NCBI RefSeq assembly: GCF_003097635.1
Contig: NZ_QCZI01000020.1
Span: forward strand, 1 to 57,574
Reading direction: 5' to 3'
Source of the DNA: Flavobacterium psychrotolerans
GTDB taxonomy: Bacteria; Bacteroidota; Bacteroidia; Flavobacteriales; Flavobacteriaceae
Length of the DNA stretch: 57,574 nucleotides
In this document: positions 1 to 5,553 of the stretch, piece after piece
Numbering within the stretch: the first letter of the stretch is position 1
Layout: every line of letters starts with the position of its first letter
Translations under genes and position numbers: made by a program
Notes under the pieces: generated by a model
Databases searched by the model: none
What the model saw: the letters and a program-made list of their open reading frames with translations, nothing else
What the model was told of the DNA's origin: nothing

Positions 1-20
1 ACGGACTTGTAATCGGTTCC

Positions 21-86
21 GTTCAACACGAGTTTCATTGTTCGTGCTGCGCACGCAACGAAACTCTAGCTGTTGGCGGTAGTTTC
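21..86 (-). other. attC-like recombination site (candidate)
   Basis: Read on the minus strand, this 66-bp segment starts with GAAACTACCGCCAAC (86-72). A 5-nt spacer and a hairpin follow: arm 66-51, 3-nt loop GCA, arm 47-30, with one G-T pair and a 2-nt AA bulge on one side. It ends in GTTGAAC (27-21), which fits the integron core GTTRRRY. Total length, unequal arms with extrahelical bases, and position after a single ORF match attC sites. The 5' arm pairs best not with the adjacent GTTGAAC but with the first bases of the same cassette (648-662), as expected if the cassette was once a circle. This assignment is an inference from structure; it was not found by any search. Confidence 0.5.
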
Positions 87-89
87 TTT

Positions 90-617
90 CTATTTTAAGT
101 TTCTGATTTTTCTTCCGTAATATTTGTTTGAGAATATTCTTTTGATTTTCTCAATTAAGTTACCTTTCTCTTGCTTTATAAAACTTTTCAAAATCTTTTC
201 CGCTTCACTAAAGCTTTTGGAACTACAGCGACCTTTAAGCCATTTCCCTTCACTAAAATTCATTGAAAATTCCATTTCTGTTTTCTGTCCATTTTCCACA
301 AACCATTCAAGTAATTCAAAGTAGTCTCTTGAGGTTGGCAAAATAGCTTCGTAAGAATATGTTTTTAATTCCGACTTTTTTACAATTTCAACTGCTAAAA
401 ACTCTTCAATTTCATCGTCTCTATACATTTGATTTCCTATTGGACCATTCACTTTTACTATGTCTAAATAGTTGAATCCAGTTTCTGGTTTTGGAACTCT
501 TTCAAGAATTGCATATCCATTTTTTGTTTTGCCGTAAGTTTGATTTCTTTCGGAATCTAAAATTATTGCTGCTATCCAATGTTCTGGAGTTCTCCAAAAC
601 TCTTTGTCAAATTCCAT
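90..617 (-). CDS. Hypothetical protein in a cassette-like unit
   Basis: This 175-aa soluble protein is not recognised. It has no signal peptide or membrane segment, many aromatic and acidic residues in the first 130 residues, and a Lys-rich C-terminal tail. It starts at an ATG about 45 bp inside a 15-bp sequence (648-662) that is repeated inverted just after its stop (72-86, 14 of 15 matching). It therefore fills a cassette-like unit next to a tyrosine recombinase and reads in the same direction as that recombinase. No promoter of its own is clear. Function unknown; a cassette cargo gene is an inference from layout only. Confidence 0.7.
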   Translation of the reverse strand: MEFDKEFWRTPEHWIAAIILDSERNQTYGKTKNGYAILERVPKPETGFNYLDIVKVNGPIGNQMYRDDEIEEFLAVEIVKKSELKTYSYEAILPTSRDYFELLEWFVENGQKTEMEFSMNFSEGKWLKGRCSSKSFSEAEKILKSFIKQEKGNLIEKIKRIFSNKYYGRKIRNLK

Positions 618-647
618 AGATAAATATTTTAATTTGCACTGTGTTGG

Positions 648-662
648 GAAATTACCGCCAAC
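648..662 (-). other. Cassette boundary, proximal core site (candidate)
   Basis: On the minus strand this reads GTTGGCGGTAATTTC, the reverse complement of 72-86 except for one base. It lies between the recombinase-side hairpin (674-731) and the unknown ORF, where the first cassette of an integron-like array would be joined. If recombination occurs between G and TT as in integrons, the cassette is about 635 bp, from 661 down to 27. The bases after GTT (GGCG) do not fit GTTRRRY strictly, so this would be a diverged core. Confidence 0.4.
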
Positions 663-673
663 TAATTTATATG

Positions 674-731
674 CGAAACAAACCTTCGCAAAGCATGCCT
701 AAATTAGGTATATAAGCGAAGGTTTGTTTCG
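674..731. other. Perfect 16-bp hairpin between recombinase and cassette
   Basis: CGAAACAAACCTTCGC (674-689) is the exact reverse complement of 716-731. The 26-nt loop holds a smaller palindrome, CCTAAATTAGG (698-708). The hairpin starts 33 bp after the recombinase stop codon. No U-tract follows it in the direction of that gene, so it is a poor Rho-independent terminator. It could be the primary attachment site of the recombinase (attI-like) or an older attC-like site; both are inference. Confidence 0.45.
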
Positions 732-763
732 TTTTATATTTTTCAAATATATTGTTTTTTTTC

Positions 764-1807
764 TTACAAATCATCAAACGGACTTTTTATATGTTGAATA
801 CTTTTTGTACTCACGTGGGTGTAAATCTCGGTGGTTTTGCTGCTGCTATGTCCCAACAATTCTTGTATATACCTTAAATCAGTACCACTTTCCAGTAAAT
901 GGGTGGCAAAACTATGGCGAAGCCAATGTAAAGTAACTGGCTTTGAAATTCCGGTTTTTTGTAATGCCTGTTTTAATATGAGTTGTAAACTCCGTGCGTC
1001 ATAAGGCGCTCCAGCTTTTTGCCCTTCAAATAAATAGGTGGTTGGTCTGTAATCTTTGTAATAATCCCTCAGCATTTCCAATATCTTAGGGCTTAATGGT
1101 GCAATTCTGTCTTTTTTTCCTTTTGAGTTTTTTAACATAACAAGATTCCTTTTAGAATCAATATGCACGGGTTGTAAGGCTAGTAATTCTCCACAACGCA
1201 ATCCACAGCTGTAAATAAGAGAAAGCATCATTTTATGTTTTACATTACTATGCGCATTCAATATCAATTTCACTTCCTCTTTGCTTAATACATTAGGCAA
1301 TACCTTTGCGCGTTTGGGACGGTGTATTTTGTCTAATTCAATCTTCTTTTCTTGAACCGTTTTAAAAAAGAGCTTGATTGCGTTAACAATCTGATTTTGG
1401 TAGGAGGCTGACAAATTGTTCTTTAAGATATACTCGTTATTATAGAACACCACATCTTCATTGGTAATTTCAGAAACGGGCTTTTCCCTGTAAAACACCA
1501 AAAACGATTTCAATGCCTCAGTATAGGTTTTTAGGGTGCTCTCGCTATATCGTTTAGACCGAAGCCATTGCTTGAACCGTTCTATTTGGGCTATGCCCTC
1601 CATGCTGGGGAGCCTGTCGGCGAGTGGTGTCAGTTGAAACCGAATGCGATTCTCCACGGTGTCCGGCAAGTGCCAAACGCTCATTTGCTGGCTCCATCGG
1701 GAGCCGTCAATGTTTTTGATTCGGGCAATCAAGTCGGCATCTTTTTCAAAATAAACTGCAATGCGGCTTTCGCCTCTGTGCCTAACAATTTTGGCTTCCC
1801 ATTTCAT
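764..1807 (-). CDS. Tyrosine recombinase, integron-integrase-like
   Basis: This 347-aa site-specific recombinase has the complete tyrosine recombinase catalytic set: R204 in CGLRCGEL, Lys near 230, H294 and R297 in LHWLRHSF, H320 in LLGH, and the nucleophile Y329 in IYTHV. A SAM-like core-binding domain covers about 70-155. The stretch GISKPVT-H-LRHSFATHLLESG-D-R--QELLGH and the final SPFDDL closely resemble integron integrases, which end in SPLDAL or similar. The extra helix of classical IntI is not evident. Residues 1-65 form an additional N-terminal domain (R-WS---VWHLPDT) found in a widespread Bacteroidota recombinase family. Downstream on the same strand is a hairpin and a cassette-like ORF; the start codon lies at the edge of a 177-bp duplication. 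It could instead be a general XerC/D-like integrase. Confidence 0.85.
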   Translation of the reverse strand: MKWEAKIVRHRGESRIAVYFEKDADLIARIKNIDGSRWSQQMSVWHLPDTVENRIRFQLTPLADRLPSMEGIAQIERFKQWLRSKRYSESTLKTYTEALKSFLVFYREKPVSEITNEDVVFYNNEYILKNNLSASYQNQIVNAIKLFFKTVQEKKIELDKIHRPKRAKVLPNVLSKEEVKLILNAHSNVKHKMMLSLIYSCGLRCGELLALQPVHIDSKRNLVMLKNSKGKKDRIAPLSPKILEMLRDYYKDYRPTTYLFEGQKAGAPYDARSLQLILKQALQKTGISKPVTLHWLRHSFATHLLESGTDLRYIQELLGHSSSKTTEIYTHVSTKSIQHIKSPFDDL

Positions 1808-1977
1808 ATAGGTATAAATTTTATTTTTTAGTGGTCATGTATGATATGGCTTCGCCAGTTCTCCGCCGCGGCGGATCGGGTCGCCTTATTATTCATTGGT
1901 GTTTACTTCACCGAAATTTATTTTTAATTGGTGTTCAGTGAATTTCATTTGCCTGCGTAAACTTGTTGTTAATGGTC
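1801..1977. repeat. 177-bp tandem duplication, copy A (recombinase leader)
   Basis: This segment is repeated directly at 1978-2375. After removing the inserted MITE and one target copy, both units are exactly 177 bp and differ mainly near 1838-1905. The unit carries the recombinase start codon (1805-1807) and its 5' leader, plus a perfect GC palindrome TCCGCCGCGGCGGA at 1862-1875. It preserves the empty MITE target TAGGTATAA near 1809. Confidence 0.85.
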
Positions 1978-2375
1978 ATTTCATATAGGTATAAACCCGT
2001 TGGGTGTAATTCAAAATTGTTTAATTTTTAGCCACATAGAAACATAGATTTTATGAATTTTGAAAGGCGTTTCACTTTATTTGAGAAAAACATAGCCATG
2101 TGAACCCAAGTATTGGGCTATCCAACTCTTTTTTTCTATGTTTCTATGTGGTTCAATTTTTTATTTATTCTATAATTTAAATTTTCATCAATTACACCCA
2201 ACGGGTTAGGTATAAATTTTATTTTTTAGTGGTCATATATGGTATGGCTTCGCCAGTTCTCCGCTGCGGCGGATCGGGTCGCCTTTTTACTCATTAGTGT
2301 TTACTTCACCGAAATTTATTTTTAATTGGTGTTCAGTGAATTTCATTTGCCTGCGTAAACTTGTTGTTAATGGTC
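1978..2375. repeat. 177-bp tandem duplication, copy B, interrupted by MITE
   Basis: This is the second copy of the recombinase leader repeat, split by a 212-bp MITE (1995-2206) and a duplicated 9-bp target. The central palindrome has decayed to TCCGCTGCGGCGGA. No gene follows on its minus-strand side, so copy B is a leftover leader of the recombinase rather than part of a second gene. Confidence 0.8.
1995..2206. mobile_element. MITE copy 1 (212 bp, 9-bp TSD)
   Basis: The element has perfect 17-bp terminal inverted repeats, ACCCGTTGGGTGTAATT and its complement. An inner inverted repeat, CCACATAGAAACATAG with its complement, makes the whole element a long hairpin. It contains no ORF. It is flanked by TAGGTATAA on both sides (1986-1994, 2207-2215), and the uninterrupted target is present once in duplication copy A. 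That shows directly that it moved as a unit. No transposase of matching ends is in the window. Confidence 0.85.
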
Positions 2376-2451
2376 ATTTCATGATTTTTATGGCACTAAA
2401 GTAAATAAAAAACAGGAACTTTATACTTCTTGCCATGTGTTTACGGAGGTC

Positions 2452-2538
2452 ATGCAGGAGAGAGTGAGGCAGTGCGTTCCTGTAGCCAGTTGTTTCATTC
2501 GGAGCCTTTTATTTGGGAGTCGTGGAGGAAATACGTAA
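2452..2538 (+). CDS. Possible 28-aa small ORF
   Basis: An ATG is preceded 2-6 nt upstream by CGGAGGT, an unusually good Shine-Dalgarno for this organism. It opens a 28-codon frame beginning MQERVRQCVPVASC and ending at TAA. The surrounding sequence has an inverted repeat CAGGAAC/GTTCCTG (about 2412 and 2476) and reads unlike the AT-rich spacers nearby. No family is recognised. It may be a remnant of an excised gene or a structured RNA rather than a translated peptide. Confidence 0.2.
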   Translation: MQERVRQCVPVASCFIRSLLFGSRGGNT

Positions 2539-2720
2539 TAAAAACCATCTTTTTGGGTACTATTCCCAGCTTTACGTCGGGTTTTGTAATTTAAAACTCA
2601 AATAATGAGGATTGTGTTGGTAAAGTCATAATTTTTATCATAAAATAGTAATAGTGTGCAGTCTATTTAAAAATTTAACTATTTTTATATAATTATTTAA
2701 CTATTTAAAACACCTAAAAA

Positions 2721-3200
2721 ATGAGTAACATCACAGAAAACAAATTGAACACAACCTTAGTGGCCGCAGACCTCGCCACTATTACCACGAGTATTGCCAC
2801 CATTACGGCCAAGCTTCCTGTAGCCACGCTAGATGAGGACCAACGAAACAGTTATATGGCCATCAATGTAAACAACAAAATATTTGTTGAGGATGTCATT
2901 ACCGAGCTGAGTGTGAGTGGTGCTGGCATTGTACCTGCGTTTATTAACACCACCTTTCTTCAAAATGATTTGTCGCTTTTTCAGCAAATTGACGGCATCG
3001 AAGCGGCCTTGTTGAACCTGATTCAGAAAACTGCCGACCTGAAACGCATTGCCGGACACGAATCCTATGCTACGGCACTAACCGTTTATAAAATATATGA
3101 TGCCGCCAACCAAGCCGGAATCCCCGGTGCCAAGCAAGGGTTTGATAAACTAAAATCCCGTTTTGACGCGCAGGGCAGACCAACAGAAACAACAGCTTAA
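2721..3200 (+). CDS. Hypothetical orphan protein, Thr/Ala-rich
   Basis: This 159-aa protein is not recognised. It has no signal peptide or membrane helix. It looks largely helical, Thr- and Ala-rich near the N terminus (LATITTSIATITAKL), with a central Val/Ile-rich part and a charged tail. The GC content is clearly higher than in the surrounding spacers, and codon use resembles a well-expressed gene. It is monocistronic: a strong terminator follows and an AT-rich leader precedes. Its place between a recombinase/MITE block and a tandem repeat array suggests accessory DNA. No function can be given. Confidence 0.75.
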   Translation: MSNITENKLNTTLVAADLATITTSIATITAKLPVATLDEDQRNSYMAINVNNKIFVEDVITELSVSGAGIVPAFINTTFLQNDLSLFQQIDGIEAALLNLIQKTADLKRIAGHESYATALTVYKIYDAANQAGIPGAKQGFDKLKSRFDAQGRPTETTA

Positions 3201-3218
3201 TTTTTTTTTATATAGAGT

Positions 3219-3252
3219 AAACCCGTCCAGAGTTATTTGGACGGGTTTTTTT
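3219..3252 (+). terminator. Rho-independent terminator of the 2721 gene
   Basis: An 11-bp perfect stem (3219-3229 with 3238-3248, core ACCCGTCC/GGACGGGT) is followed by a T-run, 19 bp after the stop codon. Confidence 0.85.
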
Positions 3253-3281
3253 ATTCATTGTAAATAGGGTCTATTCAGTAT

Positions 3282-3600
3282 AAACTACATAAAAATGATG
3301 AAAAAGTAGTATTTTATACTACATAAACTACATAAAAATGATGATTAAGTAGTACTTTATACTATATAAACTACATTAAAATGATGAAAAAGTAGTACTT
3401 TATACTACATAAACTACATAAAAATGATGATTAAGTAGTACTTTATGCTACATAAACTACATAAAAATGATGATTAAGTAGTACTTTATGCTACATAAAC
3501 TACATAAAAATGATAAATAAGTAGTACTTTATACTATATAAACTACATAAAAATGATGAAAAAGTAGTGCTTTATACTACATAAACAGCATAAAAATGAT
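3282..3600. repeat. 43-bp tandem repeat array, 7 units plus partial
   Basis: Units begin with AAACTACATAAAAATGATG at 3282, 3325, 3368, 3411, 3454, 3497 and 3540, with a partial unit at 3583. The period is exactly 43 bp throughout. Each unit contains ACTAC and GTAGT in alternation, so GTAGTACTTTATACTAC can form a hairpin. Variation is confined to a few positions (GATGAAAAA, GATGATTAA or GATAAATAA; TATACTACAT or TATGCTACAT). There are no unique spacers. The array ends about 48 bp before a small HTH gene. Confidence 0.95.
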
Positions 3601-3647
3601 CTTTTTAGATAAAATAGACGATATTTGTTTTTTAAAAATATGAAAAA

Positions 3648-4013
3648 ATGAAGACTACTCCAGAGAATGCCATGAATATTCCAGATGCAGCTCCAAATAC
3701 GGGTGCACTATTAATTTCCTATTTTAAAGAAAAACGCATCCGAAAAAGTGCTTTGGCGCGAATGCTGAAAAAATCCCCCAGTACGCTGGTTAGTTTCACT
3801 AAAAATAATACCATTCAAACTACCGTGCTTTGGGAAATAAGCCACGCCCTGAAACATAATTTTTTTGCCGATATTGCCGCTTCTTTTCCAGAACATTACA
3901 GCAACAATGTAAAACCAGACACTACTAAAGACGACCGAATTAAAGAACTGGAATTAGAAAACACAATTCTCAAAGCCGAAGTGGCTATTTTGGTTAAGAC
4001 CCTGAAAGGATAA
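3648..4013 (+). CDS. Small HTH protein with C-terminal leucine zipper
   Basis: This 121-aa protein has an XRE-like helix-turn-helix around residues 20-70 (RIRKSALARMLKKSPSTLVSF). A C-terminal coiled coil at about 95-120 (IKELELENTILKAEVAILVKTLK) has heptad-spaced Leu/Ile. This is the layout of a dimeric DNA-binding regulator; similar small proteins are common in Bacteroidota. The gene lies directly after the 43-bp array and may bind it, which is inference from position. No partner gene follows. The start at 3648 is favoured because the preceding in-sequence ATG at 3640 ends after three codons. Confidence 0.7.
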   Translation: MKTTPENAMNIPDAAPNTGALLISYFKEKRIRKSALARMLKKSPSTLVSFTKNNTIQTTVLWEISHALKHNFFADIAASFPEHYSNNVKPDTTKDDRIKELELENTILKAEVAILVKTLKG

Positions 4014-4097
4014 GGTGAGGTACTTCTCCAGTTCGTTGTTCAACATTCGTTATTTATATCATTAATCATTAAAAGTATTGCTATTATTCTGTGTGAT

Positions 4098-4345
4098 TTT
4101 GTCATTGCTTCGCCTATTCACTCGAAGTGATTTACTTCTCCTGTTCACTCGATGTGATTTCTCCTTCGTCGAAATGACAAATGACACTGTTTTTATTCTG
4201 GTAAAATAAAAAGGTTTAGGGTTTGTCATTTCGACCTTTTGGGAGAAATCACATAATCTAAGTCACTCGATGTGATTTGCTTCGCCTGTTCACTTCGTTT
4301 GGGTCTCCCTCTCCTTTGGAGAGGGGCAGGGGGGTGAGGAAATTC
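4098..4345. repeat. Dispersed palindromic intergenic repeats
   Basis: This 412-bp gap between genes holds no ORF. It contains an imperfect inverted repeat (4154-4181 with 4222-4252, core TTTCTCC-TCG-CGAAATGACAAA). Three direct copies of a TTCACTCGA-GTGATTT motif lie near 4128, 4144 and 4263, alternating with TGCTTCGCCTGTTC-like stretches. A short palindrome CCCTCTCCTTTGGAGAGGG (4307-4325) follows, then AGGGGGGTGAGG. These look like the REP-type families scattered through flavobacterial intergenic DNA. Confidence 0.65.
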
Positions 4346-4425
4346 CCAACCTACCATATTTAACACAAACCAATGTCCTATTAAGGGTATAATGCTTTAA
4401 TTTGCAGCATCAATTTTTATAAACC

Positions 4426-5169
4426 ATGACAATTAAAACCGCAGGTTTTTTTATAGTAGGTGTAGTGTTGTTTTCCTGTGCCACTAAAAAAAGCATTCCT
4501 TCCTTGGCAGGCAAAGCAGTTGTGTCTCAAGCCAGCAGTAAAGTGCTCCTGAATGCTCCTGAAATTATGATATTGGAGCATAAAAATAGAGACGCCCTAC
4601 CTGTAGAATTGGCTGCCGTTAACGATTCTACTTTTGTGAATCTCAAAGACTACAGTCCCGATTTTATGTACGACATGAAATATGCCAGTGCCGATAATTT
4701 CTTGAAATCGAAAGTATACGATTGTGCCGAATGTTATTTGCGGTATAAAACCGTGAAGGCATTAGTAGATGCCAACCAAAAATTCATGAAAAAAGGATAC
4801 CGCATCAAGCTTTTTGATTGTTACCGCCCGGTAGACATTCAAAAAAAAATGTGGGCCATTGTCTCTAATCCGGAGTATGTTGCTGATCCTAAAAAAGGGT
4901 CCATACACAATAGGGGCGGGGCAGTAGACATTACTCTGGTTGACGAAAACGGAAAAGAACTGGACATGGGAACCCCTTTTGATTTTTTTGGGGAAGCCGC
5001 CAGCCACGACTATGAAAACCTTCCCGACGAGGTGAAAAAAAACCGCCGCCTCCTGCGGAACATCATGACCCACAATGATTTCAGGATTTTTGAAAGCGAG
5101 TGGTGGCATTATAATTTAAAAAATTCCAGAAAAGACCCTTTGTCTAACGTGAAATGGAAATGTGAGTAG
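4426..5169 (+). CDS. D-alanyl-D-alanine dipeptidase (VanX/DdpX family), lipoprotein
   Basis: This is a periplasmic zinc peptidase of the M15D family, expected to hydrolyse D-Ala-D-Ala. The 247-aa protein has a lipoprotein signal with lipobox LFSC (C18). Zinc ligands are visible as SIHNRGGAVD (H161, D168) and EWWHY (H228, with catalytic Glu at 225), and R134 lies in the DCYRP motif. Length fits a VanX domain of about 200 residues plus signal and linker. No vanA/vanH or peptide transporter is adjacent. The role is therefore more likely cell-wall turnover or dipeptide use than vancomycin resistance, though that is inference. Confidence 0.85.
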   Translation: MTIKTAGFFIVGVVLFSCATKKSIPSLAGKAVVSQASSKVLLNAPEIMILEHKNRDALPVELAAVNDSTFVNLKDYSPDFMYDMKYASADNFLKSKVYDCAECYLRYKTVKALVDANQKFMKKGYRIKLFDCYRPVDIQKKMWAIVSNPEYVADPKKGSIHNRGGAVDITLVDENGKELDMGTPFDFFGEAASHDYENLPDEVKKNRRLLRNIMTHNDFRIFESEWWHYNLKNSRKDPLSNVKWKCE

Positions 5170-5191
5170 GGGGGAGAATTTTTTTGATAGT

Positions 5192-5283
5192 TTAATTCTT
5201 ATTATTGTTAAAATAATCCAATTTGGTTCTTTTCTGCAAAACCATTCCCCAATAAAAAACCACCGCAGGAAATACGATGGTTA
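5192..5283 (-). pseudogene. Remnant: C-terminal tail of a membrane transporter
   Basis: On the minus strand the frame LTIVFPAVVFYWGM continues through VLQKRTKLDY to a TAA at 5192-5194, about 30 codons. It resembles the last membrane helix and cytoplasmic tail of a sodium:solute symporter-like transporter. The frame runs right up to the end of MITE copy 2, inside which it meets a stop. The rest of the gene is absent: only 30 bp separate the far end of the MITE from the intact MFS gene. The assignment rests on a short stretch. Confidence 0.45.
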
Positions 5284-5523
5284 ACCCGTTGGGTGTAATT
5301 CAAAATTGTTTAATTTTTAACCACATAGAAACATAGATTTTATGAATTTTGAAAGGCGTTTCACTTTATTTGAGAAAAACATAGCCATGTGAACCCAAGT
5401 ACTCGAGCGATAGCGAACAGGCGAAGCAATTGGGCTATCCAACTCTTTTTTTCTATGTTTCTATGTGGTTCAATTTTTTATTTATTCTATAATTGAAATT
5501 TTCATCAATTACACCCAACGGGT
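5284..5523. mobile_element. MITE copy 2 (240 bp, with 28-bp insertion, no TSD)
   Basis: This is the same element as at 1995-2206, in the same orientation and nearly identical, with both 17-bp termini intact. It carries an extra 28 bp at 5401-5428 containing GAACAGGCGAAGCA, the reverse complement of 4278-4291. The flanks (CGATGGTTA on the left, AATATATAT on the right) do not match. This suggests loss of the original flank by deletion or recombination. It abuts a transporter remnant on its left. Confidence 0.85.
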
Positions 5524-5553
5524 AATATATATTCTTGATTTACAGGAGCACGC

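Noticed and set aside
674..731. Rho-independent terminator of the recombinase gene
   Set aside because: No U-tract follows the stem on the minus strand, and the loop is 26 nt long.
1568..1831. Plus-strand frame of 87 codons opposite the recombinase
   Set aside because: It is antisense to conserved coding sequence, with no independent family match or start signal.
1995..2206. The 212-bp element as a simple bidirectional terminator or RNA gene
   Set aside because: It has target duplications and an empty target in the neighbouring 177-bp duplicate, so it is an inserted element. A secondary RNA effect remains possible.
3282..3600. CRISPR array
   Set aside because: Units are contiguous 43-bp tandem repeats with no unique spacers, and no cas genes are in the window.
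4426..5169. Vancomycin resistance gene vanX
   Set aside because: No vanA, vanH or two-component genes are nearby, and the protein is an exported lipoprotein, unlike cytosolic VanX of resistance clusters.
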